Made by a program: the position numbers and the translations under genes | Assembly (NCBI GenBank): GCA_034508935.3 | Contig: CM067453.1 | Span: forward strand, 35,161,605 to 35,225,604 | Length of the DNA: 64,000 bases | Direction: 5' to 3' | Source of the DNA: Berghia stephanieae | Taxonomy: Eukaryota; Mollusca; Gastropoda; Nudibranchia; Aeolidiidae | The notes under the pieces: model-generated | What the model saw: only the letters and a program-made list of their open reading frames with translations | The model's database searches: none | What the model was told of the DNA's origin: nothing | Shown here: positions 1-45,200 of the stretch, piece by piece | How the letters are laid out: the number at the start of each line of letters is the position of its first letter | How positions within the stretch are numbered: the first letter of the stretch is position 1

Positions 1-136
1 TTTCCTTTAATTCACACTTCTTCAGTCGGCATAATCCATTCTGTCATGTCCGTAGAAAACTCCAAACTAAAGTTGTTTCTCTGTGTAGTGGTGATTAGTT
101 TTTATGTGTATTGTGATGTGCTCTCATGTTTATATT

Positions 137-232
137 ATGAGTATGTGTGTGTGTGTGTGTGTGTGTGTGTTTGTATGTGTGTGTGTGTGTGCGTGTAGGT
201 GTGTTGTGTGTACATGTGTGTGTGATATTGTA
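137..232. repeat. (TG)n microsatellite
   Basis: Interrupted TG dinucleotide array in the leftmost intron of the decarboxylase gene. No coding exon is recognisable upstream of it in the window. Confidence 0.9.
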
Positions 233-245
233 GTGGAATGTGGTT

Positions 246-342
246 GCGGCGGGGGGGGGGGGGGGGGGAGGGAAGAGGGGGAGGAGGGGTATAATGGGGT
301 CGGGAGGGGGAGGGAGGAAAGGGGGGGGGGGGGGGAGTTATT
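246..342. repeat. G-rich purine tract
   Basis: Long G runs separated by GA-rich segments. Several runs of eight or more G could form G-quadruplexes. No gene is seen here. Confidence 0.85.
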
Positions 343-645
343 TGGCCTTTTGCGTTTTGAGCTTGAATTTGTTAGTGTCTGCACATTGTCATCAGTTCAG
401 ATCTTTTGTTTTGTTTATTTTGTTTATATATATTTATGAGTGTTGGTGGGTACGAAAGTGCTCGATAATGATGGATAGCGCTAATATAAAATATAAATTG
501 TATCACTCACTTATATTAAGACATATGTTTCTGTGGCTTTCGTCCACGTCTTCAGTTGGCATAATTAATGTCCGTAGAAAAAATGTAGTCCCTTTGAGAT
601 TGGGATGGTAAAATGCAATATGGATAATTTCCCTTTGTGACAATG

Positions 646-745
646 TCAATGATGATGATGATGATGTTAATGGTGGTGATGGTGATGATGCTAATGTTGG
701 TGGTGGTTGTGATAATGATGATATTGATGACAATGGTGACGAAAT
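646..745. repeat. imperfect (GAT)n array
   Basis: Degenerate GATGAT / GGTGAT trinucleotide repeat ending about 60 bases before the first recognisable exon. Confidence 0.8.
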
Positions 746-801
746 TGAAGTTGTCGCGAATTTATAAGACGATAGTCATAATCCCATTGTCTAATCCTCA
801 G

Positions 802-33069
<32,268 letters not shown>

Positions 33070-33092
<23 letters not shown>

Positions 33093-33770
33093 TTTCATTG
33101 ACGTATGTATCAGGGACCTTTAGTTTCATTGACGTATGTATGAGGGACCTTTAGTTTCATTGACGTATGTATGAGGGACCTTTAGTTTCATTGACGTATG
33201 TATGAGGGACCTTTAGTTTCATTGACGTATGTATGAGGGACCTTTAGTTTCATTGACAGATGTAGGAGGGACCTTTAGTTTCATTGACGTATGTATGAGG
33301 GACCTTTAGTTTCATTGACGTATGTATGATGGACCTTTAGTTTCATTGACGTATGTATGAGGACCTTTAGTTTCATTGACGTATGTATGAGGGACCTTTA
33401 GTTTCATTGACGTATGTATGAGGGACCTTTAGTTTCATTGACGTATGTATGAGGGACCTTTAGTTTCATTGACAGATGTAGGAGGGACCTTTAGTTTCAT
33501 TGACGTATGTAGGAGGGACCTTTAGTTTCATTGACGTATGTATGAGGGACCTTTAGTTTCATTGACGTATGTATGAGGGACCTTTAGTTTCATTGACGTA
33601 TGTATGAGGGACCTTTAGTTTCATTGACGTATGTATGAGGGACCTTTAGTTTCATTGACAGATGTATGAGGGACCTTTAGTTTCATTGACGTATGTAGGA
33701 GGGACCTTTAGTTTCATTGACGTATGTATGAGGGACCTTTAGTTTCATTGACAGATGTAGGAGGGAAAAG
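33070..33770. repeat. 31-bp minisatellite seeded by the stop-codon region
   Basis: About 22 units of GACGTATGTATGAGGGACCT followed by TTAGTTTCATT. The first unit is the end of the coding exon itself (GACAGATGTGGGAGGGACCT then TTAG). Some later units keep GACAGATGTAGG, closer to the coding version. It lies in the 3' UTR. Confidence 0.97.
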
Positions 33771-33855
33771 CTTTTAATTTTGATTTGATTTTAGTCTGAG
33801 AGGGGTACTTTGGGTTTTGAATGATAGGCTCATCATAGCCTTCAGTATCACAAAC

Positions 33856-33861
33856 AATAAA
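33856..33861 (+). terminator. candidate polyadenylation signal of the decarboxylase
   Basis: AATAAA about 765 bases after the stop, just beyond the minisatellite. Positional evidence only. Confidence 0.4.
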
Positions 33862-34044
33862 ATGGGCTTTGAATGGGAAGAGGTGGACCGATATGAGACA
33901 GATATAAAAATTGATTGACAGGCGTGGGAGGGATTGATGATGAAAATGAAACACACAGAGATGCTAAACTTATTAAAAAGAGTGAAAACAATGTATAATT
34001 TGACAAGCCTGTTGACTGAGTATTCTGTATACAAACAAATTGAG

Positions 34045-34332
34045 CTTTCATATAGCACAATATCCACTAAATGGGCTCAAAGTGCTTTACAAGGGGTCCC
34101 TGGCCAACAGCAACATTTAACATCTAAGATGGGACGTGATGCGGGTTGGGCGATATTAAAATTTTTCCGGACAGAGACAAGGCTGTTAACGGCTAGGTAC
34201 TCATTTTACACCTGAATAAGGTGAGAGAATGTGAGTAAAGAGCCTTTTCCAAGGACTCAACTTTGCACCAAGCGAGGCTTAAACCTTCAATCCGAAATCG
34301 AGTGTCATACCACTATACCACAAAGCCGCACG
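34045..34332 (-). mobile_element. SINE B, minus copy
   Basis: 'agcacaatatccactaaatg' to 'aaatcgagtgtcataccact' and 'acaaagccgcac'. Confidence 0.86.
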
Positions 34333-34367
34333 TATAGACATGGTATACTACTTGCACAATGTAATAC

Positions 34368-34371
<4 letters not shown>

Positions 34372-34413
<42 letters not shown>

Positions 34414-34480
34414 GAGAACAGCTTCAAAAAATACAAAATACCAACACAGTATATTTCGGGATCAAATCCCTTCTTTGGTT
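34372..34480 (-). mobile_element. (GT)n followed by retroelement fragment with hammerhead-like hairpin
   Basis: A GT array (34372-34411) is followed by 'aaaatacaaaataccaacac' and, on the minus strand, CAAAGAAGGGATTTGATCCC then GAAAT. Confidence 0.6.
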
Positions 34481-34512
34481 AAAAAAAAAAACAACCATTA
34501 GTACATCACTTT

Positions 34513-34742
34513 ATGGGACAGCGTGGCTCAGTGGTACAGTCTTTGCTTTGTACCCAAAAGGTACGGAGTTCGATCACCCACCGCGCTGTGTGGCCTTGAG
34601 CAAGTCACCTTGCCCTAACTCACTTTGCAGTGCTGCTCTGCTGCTGACCCCTGGGTTATTCCAGTCTTCCCTTGGAATAGACCCTAAAGACAAATTTTCC
34701 CCATGAATAAAGAGAATTTTATTTATTTATTTATTTTATTAA
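34513..34742 (+). mobile_element. SINE G copy
   Basis: Head 'gacagcgtggctcagtggta' (box A) and 'ggagttcgatcaccc' (box B); body 'gagcaagtcaccttgcccta'; ends in (TTTA)n. Confidence 0.83.
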
Positions 34743-35032
34743 AATTTGAACAGAAGACAGAAAAGTGTTTTGGATGTCTATTTGGCAAAAAACACTAAGT
34801 CGAAATGTCCTTAGACTAGACATGCCAAATAATTTTCTGCTGTTTGTCCGTATTATAACCAATGTATATTAATGTTTCAACTGTTTGTGTTTTAGGATGA
34901 AGAAGACTTTTGAGCTCGAAAGGTTCTGTATTTGGTATTATCTTCTTTTCTTTTTTAAAGTTGTTGTATTCATTTCTGTGCAATACTTTATACAGTACCC
35001 TTCTCCTAACAGCTTATTATTATCACACAGAA

Positions 35033-35033
<1 letters not shown>

Positions 35034-35079
<46 letters not shown>

Positions 35080-35100
35080 GAGAGAGAGAGAGAGGAGAGA

Positions 35101-35156
<56 letters not shown>

Positions 35157-35218
35157 GAGAGGAAGAGAGAGAGGGAGAGAGAGAGAGAGAGAGTGTGTGT
35201 GTGTGTGTGTGTGTGTGT
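35034..35218. repeat. (GA)n-(GT)n compound microsatellite
   Basis: About 160 bp of interrupted GA followed by a GT run. 34743-35033 and 35219-35526 show no gene. Confidence 0.95.
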
Positions 35219-35538
35219 CTTTGTTAATGTGTATAAAGATATTCTAGTGCTTCAACAGAGTATGAATCATCTAAATAATTTGTTTTATTGTTTCGTTATT
35301 TTGTTGGGTTTTTTTAGCTCCAAAATGGAAGATCGTGACTGACAATAGATACAATAGAAGAGGCATAGAGAGCATTATTTTCTCTGTTGAACATGGCCTT
35401 TTTCAATAATAATCGTGAAAGAGCATGGCTATTATAGGACAAGAAAGGTGTAAATGATTGCACTGTCACGGGTTCGAGACCAACTTGACTTAAGAAGGAA
35501 GTTATGATCCCCAAATGTGCACGCATAAAGACGTTTCG

Positions 35539-35739
35539 CTGGGTGGGGTTCCTGACCTCCCATCGTGGGCAGAGAGGTACTTACTGTGTCCTCTATCCCC
35601 CTTTTATCTGTTTTCCAACATGCTCTCTGTCCTTGTCTGGGAATGAGATTACTTGTTTTTGTCATGGCCCTGGCCGGCTACCCTAGCTGGGAGTGAAACA
35701 GTCAAATGTATAGTTTTGGGAGATGATATGGATTTTATT

Positions 35740-35774
<35 letters not shown>

Positions 35775-36969
35775 TATTGTATTACATATTATATATGATT
35801 TGTAAACATTTTAGCTGGATGGGGATCCTGACCTCCCATAGCGGGCAGGGAGGTACATACTGTGTCTTCTATCCCCTTATATCTGTTTTCCAACATGCTT
35901 TCTGTCTTTGTCTCGGAATGAGATTACTTGGTTTTGTCATGGCACTGGCCGGGATCCTAGCTGGGAGGGAAACAGTCAAATGCATAGTTATTGTTTTGGG
36001 AGATGATATTTTTTTCCTTGTAAATCATCTCTCTGTTATGTATTATTATATTTGTTATTTTTAATGTATAATGTAAGCATTTGAGTGTGTTCCTCTTTGT
36101 TGGATTTTGTGCTTGTGTCTGGATGAGACTTGTAGGTGATTTCAAACTAAGTACATTGGTGGTATGCTCTTGGAATCTACATCTGATCCCTATTTGTTCC
36201 CAGTTTCCCTATGTCTTACTTTTTTCTTGGGTGCTTTAATTGTAATTCGAGAACTTTTTACTATCCCATTTTCTTCCTTTTTACCGGCGCTGATATAACC
36301 TAAATGTGTTGCAAGCGCTGTAAAACCCTTAAAAACAAAAACAAACAATAAACATTTTAGAGTGTCCCTCTTAGTGGAGACCTGTGCTTGTGTCAGGATG
36401 AGACATTTAGGGATCTCAAACTAAGTACATTCTGGGTGGGGCTCCTTACCTCCCATAGTGGGCAGGGAGGCATTTACTGTGTCTTCTATCCCCCTGTATT
36501 GTTTTCCAACATGCTCTCTGTCTTTGTCTTGGAATGATATTACTTGGTTTTGTCCAGACCCTTGCCGGATACCCTGGCTGGGAGGGAAACAGTCAAATGT
36601 ATTGTTAGAGTTCTGGGAGATGATATTTTTTGTCTTGTAAATCATTTCTCTGTTATGCACTGTATTATGTTTTGTTTATACATTATATGATTTGTAAACA
36701 TTTGAGTGTATTCCTCTTAGTGGGGACCTGTGCTTGTTTCAGCATGAGGCATTTAGGGATCTCAAACTAAGTACATTGATATTGATTGTGCTCTTGGAAT
36801 CTACATATTTTCCCTATTTGAACTAATTCCCCTTTGTCTTCCTTTTTCTTGGGTACTTTAATTGTAATTTTAGAACTGTTTACTATCCCATTTTCTTCCT
36901 ATTTACTGATGATGATAGGAACTAAATGTGTTGCAAGCACCGTAAAACCTTTAGAAACAAAAACAAAAC
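35539..36969 (+). mobile_element. family A composite with a nested family A copy
   Basis: The outer copy is flanked by AAAGACGTTTCG (35527-35538) and AAAGACGTCTCG (36970-36981). Inside it, a second complete copy (35815-36348, 534 bp) sits between perfect TAAACATTTTAG duplications (35803-35814 and 36349-36360). From about 36432 the 5' part of the outer copy is repeated before the 3' end is reached, so a partial tandem duplication has also occurred. Confidence 0.88.
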
Positions 36970-37054
36970 AAAGACGTCTCGTAATACATGTAGATATATA
37001 AATATATTAGACAAACTCATCCACATAGTGATAGATTTGAGACCCACTGCCTCA

Positions 37055-37215
37055 GTTGGGTGGCATCCTCAGACATCCCATGGTGAAAAGGAGGTCACTT
37101 GACTTGCTGTGTCTTCTATACCCCATATCTTGTTTTCCCTTTCCTTTCCATGTTGCACTCTGTCTTTGTTCTGGATTGAGATTGCTCGGTTCATTTCCTG
37201 GCATCAAATTAAGAA
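37055..37215 (+). repeat. family A 5' fragment
   Basis: 'ggtggcatcctcagacatcc', 'tgtgtcttctatacccca' and 'gctcggttcatttcctggca' are diverged family A 5' landmarks. Confidence 0.6.
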
Positions 37216-37393
37216 ATTAAAGAGCAGGCACCGGTGCAAGATAAAAATCTGAACAAGTGTGTATGAAAGGTGCCAGACAAAGCAAGAAAGAAAAAAAACA
37301 ATCCCAAAAAATCAGTAACAGACTGATTTTTTAGGATGCTTTTTTTTTCAAGTATTTTTCTTTCTTGCTTTTTCTGGCACATTTCATACACAC

Positions 37394-38630
<1,237 letters not shown>

Positions 38631-38997
38631 ATACACACTTGTTCAGATCTTTATCATTTCCTGGTCCTGGCAGTCTTCCTCGATTTTTGGGATGCTTTCT
38701 TTTCTTTTCTTGTACCTGTATTTTTCTTTCTTGCTTTGTCTGGCATTGTTTCAGTTTCATACACACTTTTCAGAATCTTTACAGACTGGCCACCCAACCT
38801 CAACCAATTTGAAAGGATTTATCAATTTTTTCCCGATATTTATGCTCATTTTCCCATATTTCTTCTTTTTTAAAAATCATATTTTCAACATGCGCACATT
38901 ATCTTGTCAAGCTGGTAGAGAAAAAGAAAATTCTGCAATTCCTGTGACAATCATCTGTCTGGCTACTCAAGTTCTCAGCTCGCTGGAGACGACAAGT

Positions 38998-39545
38998 GTG
39001 TCCTTCCTGACCTCCCATAGTGGGCAGGGAGGTACATGCTGTGTCTTCTATCCCCCCCATACCCGTTTTCCACTCGTTTCCTGTCATTGTCTTGGAATGA
39101 GATTACTTAGTTTTGTCCTGATCCTTGCCGGACCTTGGCTGGGAGGGAAACAGTCGAATGTATAGTTATAGTTTTGGGAGATGATATTTTTTTCCTTGTA
39201 TATCTTCCCTCTCTTATGCATTGTATTATGTTCAGTTTACATATTATATTATATGATTGGTAAATATTTGAGTGTATTCCTCTTAGTTGGGACCTGTGCT
39301 TGTGTCTGGATGAGACTTTTAGGTGATCTCAAACTAAGTACTTTGATGGTGTGCTCTTGGAATCTACATCTGATCCCTATTTGTTCTCAGTTCCCCTATG
39401 TCTTACTAAGGCTTACTTTTTCTTGGGTGCTTTAATTGTAATTCTAGAACTTTTTACTATCCCATTTTCTTCCTTTTTACTGGCACTGATATGACCTTAA
39501 TGCGTTGCAAGCACCGTAAAACCCTTAAAAACAAAAAACAAACAA
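38998..39545 (+). mobile_element. family A repeat
   Basis: 'ccttcctgacctcccatagt' through the A-rich end AAAAACAAAAAACAAAC. It directly adjoins a second, 3'-half copy (39546-39745). Confidence 0.87.
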
Positions 39546-39745
39546 ATTTGTCCTTTATGGCAGGATCAGATCCTTTATTAGTGCCTGGACAGGACTTTTA
39601 AATGTCAACATAGGCAAATTGCTAGACCGCTCGTAGAATTTCCTGTTCCCTATTTGCACCAGTCCCCCTTTGTCTTACTTTTTCTTGGGTGCTTTTGATA
39701 GTAAATCTAGAATGTTCTGAATCTCCATTTTCTTCCTCTTTAAAT
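39546..39745 (+). repeat. family A 3' half, diverged
   Basis: 'cccctttgtcttactttttc' and 'ccattttcttcctcttt' mark a second, older copy whose 3' end is replaced by SINE B. Confidence 0.6.
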
Positions 39746-39749
39746 TTAG

Positions 39750-40005
39750 CTTTTATAAAGCGCAATATCCACTGAGTGCTCAAAGCACTTTGAAAGGGGT
39801 CCCTGGCCAACAACAACACGTAACAATTAGAACGAAACATGACGGACAACGCTGTTAACGGCCAGGTACTCATTTAACACCTGAGTACAGTGAGAGAATG
39901 TAAGTAAGTAAAGAGCCTTTTCCAAGGACTCAACTATGCACCAAGCGAGGCTCTAACCCAGGACCTTCCGATCCGAAAGCGGGTGTCATACCACAAGACC
40001 ATATA
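39750..40005 (-). mobile_element. SINE B, minus copy
   Basis: 'gcgcaatatccactgagtgc' to 'gcgggtgtcataccacaaga'. The segment between 'acatgacg' and 'gacaacgctg' is shortened. Confidence 0.85.
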
Positions 40006-40029
40006 TATATAAATAACAATAACAAAGAA

Positions 40030-42125
40030 AGATACCAACTCTTTATAGATGTTTATTTATTTTCAATTCAATTATTCATAATTATCACTGATGTTTAAAC
40101 ACGCCAAAGTGAGTGCAACATTGTCCCCACACGAATCACTTGGTTTTTTCTAATAAACTCTTCAAATAAAACCATTCAATAAATCACAAATAAATTCACT
40201 CACTCTTCCATTAACCACAAGAATTAATTAAATCATCAAAAAGAGCACACAAGCTTTAATAATACTCCCGTCTTTGACTTCACTTTTTCTCACACTTCTC
40301 TTTTCATCCATCTCTCTCTCTCTCTTTGCCTCTCTCATCTATTCACACCTCTCTCACACATACACACGCACAAAAGAGACAGAAAAAAAAGAAAAAAGAA
40401 TGAAATAAAACACACAACAAAACGAATATTAGCAAGTACGAAATTCTATTTTTAACTTGGTCTACTTATTTTCTCATAGGTCAAAGAAATGCCTTCTACC
40501 ACTTTTATCTAGACAATTTTACTGCCATCCATTCCCCTATACTCTCATATATATTTATCTGTAGTTGGAAAAAAATATTTGTTTATTTCAGAAAGACTAG
40601 CATGTTGATGGTGATTGACGTCATTACGTATACGTTAACATTTGCGTTGTTAGCTAAGATAATTGAATGGGCAGCAACTTTTTTTTAAAAACATCATCTT
40701 TATCTTGATTTGATTATCTTCATTAGTATGATGCTTATCATAATGTTGAGAGGACAGGAAGGACAACAGTAAAGTGTCTAAATTAAAATCGTAACTGGTT
40801 CTTTGCCTATTTATTTTATTATATGCTATGTTTATATAGTTAAGTAAAAAAGCCGCTTGTAATAGTTAGTCATTTTATCTTATAAAACCTTAACAAAATT
40901 ATATCATTATTTCTTGGTATTGGAATTTGCTGGGGAAAAAAAAGTAAATGTAGATGAATAAGTTACGGTTAAAATGCTTTATAATTTTTTTTAAAAAATA
41001 AATATTTATAAAAATATTTAATTTTTAAAATGAAAAATTAATTAATATTTGATATTACAGCAGCATAAAATATATTTATCAAAGGGTTTTTTTTGTTGTT
41101 GATTATTTAAAATGCCAGCAATTATAATTTTCTTACATGATTTTAAAAAAAAAATGAAATTAAACAACAGTTTAAAAAATCATTCTTAACGATAAGAATA
41201 AGCATGACCAATAAATGAATGACAACAACAGTTATAATGAAATGAAGAATATCAAAATGGATAGAACACATTGATATAATATATGTATACTATAATATAT
41301 CATATAACATACTGCAATGGTTGGACGGATTGTGATAAGGCACTGTGTGAATGCACGCAGTTTTTATTGTTTATTTAATGAATATGATGATGGACGTGAT
41401 GATAATGATGATGATGATAACCATAGTGATGATGAAGATCATGATGATTTTGGTGATAATATGATGACAATGATACAGATGATAACAATGATGAAAATGA
41501 TAATGGTAATAGTTGTGATGGCAACATCAGCAATTATTAGCTATGGTATATTTTTTTAAAAAAAAGATTTAAAAAAAAAAAAGAAAAGAAAGGGGGTAAA
41601 AATGAAATAATTTTTTTCAAATTTTAAATCGATGACACACACATATAAAAAAAAAAATTAAATAATGCAACCGGGAAAATAATATGTAAAGAATTAGAGT
41701 TTAATGTGAGCCATAAATAGTCACAAATTTGAAATCTGTTTGAATCTTTATTAAGCCTAAAAATCTTGTAATAAACATCTCATATTAAATCAGTAAAATA
41801 TGGAGATGAGACAAATATAAAAAATTAAAAACGTATAATAAATATAAAACAATGAAAGTCCAAATGCGTATTGAGAGATTCATATAAAATTAAACGACCA
41901 CAATAAAGGGTAACAAGTCAAAAATAGTTCTTGCTATCCACTTATAACGTATATAACTATACATATATAGGAATACACAATGACACATTTTGACATAAAA
42001 CAAACAACACCCTGCACAACTAACAAAGAAAAAAAAAAAAAGAAAAAAGAATTTTAAAACATCGCAACAAAACTTACCAAAGAAAAACAAACTACAAGAA
42101 TCTATGATTATTACCCAGAATGCAT
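40030..42125 (-). other. probable 3' UTR of the collagen gene
   Basis: AT-rich, almost free of the dispersed repeats that fill the rest of the window, and immediately downstream of the collagen stop codon on the minus strand. Overlapping AATAAA signals on the minus strand at 40052-40062 are candidate polyadenylation signals. It contains a (GAT)n patch at 41385-41480 and several A/T runs. No other gene is seen. The end point is inferred. Confidence 0.5.
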
Positions 42126-42272
42126 CTAACTGAAACATACGTCCCCGATTTGTATACCAAACTTCTGGTTTTCCCGTCCAATGTCAAAGAGTTGCAAATC
42201 CATCACAGGTAGAATCTCTGTGTAGTTGGTGCGTATGCTGAAGCTGGCCTGATGCCATTGGTTGTCTTTGAC
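42126..42272 (-). CDS. collagen terminal exon (COLFI end and stop)
   Basis: Encodes [48 protein letters not shown] and TAG (42126-42128). The CAG acceptor follows at 42273-42275 on the minus strand. 49 codons. It matches the LPIxDxxxxDxGxxxQEFGxxxGPVCF end of COLFI. Confidence 0.95.
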   Translation of the reverse strand, partial: VKDNQWHQASFSIRTNYTEILPVMDLQLFDIGRENQKFGIQIGDVCFS

Positions 42273-45200
42273 CTGAAATGGAAGGAGGAAACAATTTTTA
42301 TATTCAATGCTGTTCAGATATCAATGTGGGATTCCTGACCTCCCATAGTGGGCAGGGTGGCACTTACTGTGTCTTCTATCCGGTTATATCTGTTTTCCAA
42401 CATGCTTTCTGTCTTTGTCTTGGTGTGAGATTACTTAGTTTTGTCCTGATCCTTGCCGGAGTTCCTTGGCTGGGAGGGAAACAGTCGAATGTATAGTTAT
42501 AGTTTTGGGAGATGATATTTTTTTCCTTGTAAATCATCTCTCTGTTATGCATTGTATTATGTTTAGTTTACATATTATATTATATGATTGGTAAACATTT
42601 GAGTGTATTCCTCTTAGTTGGGACCTGTGCTTGTGTCTGGATGAGACTTTTAGGTGATCTCAAACTAAGTACTTTGGCGGTGTGCTCTTGGAATCTACAT
42701 CTGTTGCCTATTTGAACCAATTCCCCTTTGTCTTACCTTTTCTTTTGTACTTTAATTGGTTTTGTCCTGGCTCTGGCCAGAGTCCTAGCTGGGAGGGAAA
42801 GTCAACTGCATAGTTATTGTTATAGGGAGATGATATTTTTTTCCTTGTAAATCATCTTTCTGTTATGTATTGTTTTTTTGTTGTTATTTTGAATGTATAA
42901 TGTAAGCATGTGAACAAGAAGCAGCAATGCGTGTTGACAACGAACTAAGCAGTTTTACACCTATTAGAAGAGGAGTTAGGCAGGGGTGTGTTTTGTCTCC
43001 AGATTTATTCAACCTCTATAGTGAAATGATATTAAGAGATATCGAACATAAGAAGGGGGTGTGTATTGGAGGAAAGAATGTAACAAATCTGAGGTATGCA
43101 GATGATACGGTTCTACTGGCAGAATCTGAACATGAACTACAAGAATTACTGGATGTTGTAGTCAGGAGTAGTGAAAATATGGGACTGGAACTGAATATAT
43201 CTAAAACAGAATGTATGACGGTATCTAAAAATAATAACCCACCAGCCTGTGTAATAACAAGCAGAGGACAAACAATACAACAAGTTGAATGTTTCAAATA
43301 TTTAGGCTTCAATGTAACATCCAATGGAAAATCAGATTGTGAAATAAAGAAAAGAATAGGTATGGCGAAGAATGCATTCAACCAGCTGCATACAATTATG
43401 AAAAACAGGAATATTAGCATGAAAACAAAAATCAAAGTCCTGGATTGCTATGTACTGTCTGTGCTGCTATATGGTTGTGAGAGCTGGACCATAAACAAGA
43501 CCATGGTTAAAAGACTGGAGGCAGTGGAAATGTGGTTTTACAGAAGAATGATGAGGGTGTCATGGATGGAAAGGAAAAGAAATGAAGAAATTTTAGAAAT
43601 GGCAAACAGAAAAAGATCACTGATAACAAAAATCATCAAACGCCAAATGGAATTTTTAGGACACATTATCCGCCACCCTGGTTTGGAAATACTCGCCTTG
43701 ACTGGAAAGATGAATGGAAAAAGAATAAGAGGAAGACAAAGAATAACGTATTTGAAAGGGATAAGAACTTGGACAGATGAAGCTGAGAAAGGTGGCGCTG
43801 CTTTAATAGAATTGGCAAGAGATAGATCAGCTTGGCGGAAGATGACCTCCGACGTCTGCTTCAGATATGGAACTACATGAGATGAGAATGTAAGCATTTG
43901 AGTATATTCCTCTTAGTGGGGACTTGTGCTGGTGTCTTGGTGAGACTTTTAAGTGATCTCAAACTAAGAACACTGATAATATGCTCTTAGAATCTACATC
44001 TGTTCCCTATTCGAACCATTCCCCTTTGTCTTACTTTTTTCCTAAAGTCCTTTTAATTGTACATCTAGAATGTTTTTACTCTCCAGTTTTCATCCTTTCT
44101 ACTGGCGCTGATAAGCACCGTAAAACCGTTAAAATCAAAAACATAATCTGAAAAAAGTGTTTGGTATCAAATTAAAGAGCAATCATTCCTCTTTACAATT
44201 GTAGTTGTTTTATAGTTGTTTCAAATAACCGAGATAATAATTTTGTTTTTGTTTTTGAGAGAGAGAGTTTTCTCCCTGCTACCGAACATAGATTGTTATA
44301 AATACTGGGCAGGGGCTAGATGTTAAGGGTAAAATTCAGTTTTTTGACATACACATCACTCTGACAAAATACCAGTTTTAACACGATGGCGGGCAATTGA
44401 CATTAAAAAGGAACCTCTACTTACACAATCGTCAACAAATGTTGATGGCTGGCAATTGACATTAAAAAGGAACTTCGACTTACACAATCATCAACAAATG
44501 TTGACGGCTGGCAATTGACATTAAAAGGAACCTCTACTTACACAATCGTCAACAAATGTTGATGGCTGGCAATTGACATTAAAAAGGAACGTCTACTTAC
44601 ACAATCATCAACAAATGTTGATGGCTGGCAATTGACATTAAAAAGGAACCTCTACTTACACAATCGTCAACAAATGTTGATGGCTGGCAATTGACATTAA
44701 AAAGGAACCTCTACTTACACAATCATCAACAAATGTTGATGGCTGGCAATTGACATTAAAAAGGAACCTCTACTTACACAATCGTCAACAACATCAATGA
44801 AGGTGGTACGCTTGAACCGTCTTGTATTACTGAAAAGGACATTCTCGTCATTGGTAGAAATGGCCAAGCCAGCGGGGTTGGAGTTGAGGCATTCGTAAAT
44901 AAAGGTTTGCCTGGCACCGTTAGACAGAAGCTGGAGTATCTTGAGTTGGTTGGAAACAGTTTCGTAGTCAAACTGTTATGGGAAGAGAGAAAAATGTTAT
45001 TCAAAATTACAACAGCTACAAGGACATCCACAAAACACGACAAAACAGCAGGACAATACAACAAAAATAAACAGAAGTTGCTGCCGAAGCAGAAACTGAA
45101 ACAACAAAATCAAACCAATCAAACACTATCGCAACAGCAACAACTAACGCCACTACCACCAACAACAGCCACAAAACAGAACAGCAATACCACCACCAAC

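Larger units (their letters stand above)
42322..44150 (+). repeat. two fused family A copies, the second split by a LINE
   Basis: The first copy (42322-42757) loses its 3' end at 'ctttaatt', where a 5'-truncated second copy begins ('ggttttgtcctggctctggc', 42758). The second copy resumes after a LINE insertion at 43898 and ends near 44150 at ACCGTTAAAATCAAAAAC. Confidence 0.82.

Noticed and set aside
104-611. Long open frames rich in Val/Cys or Gly
   Set aside because: They arise from TG and G-rich simple repeats, with no conserved motif.
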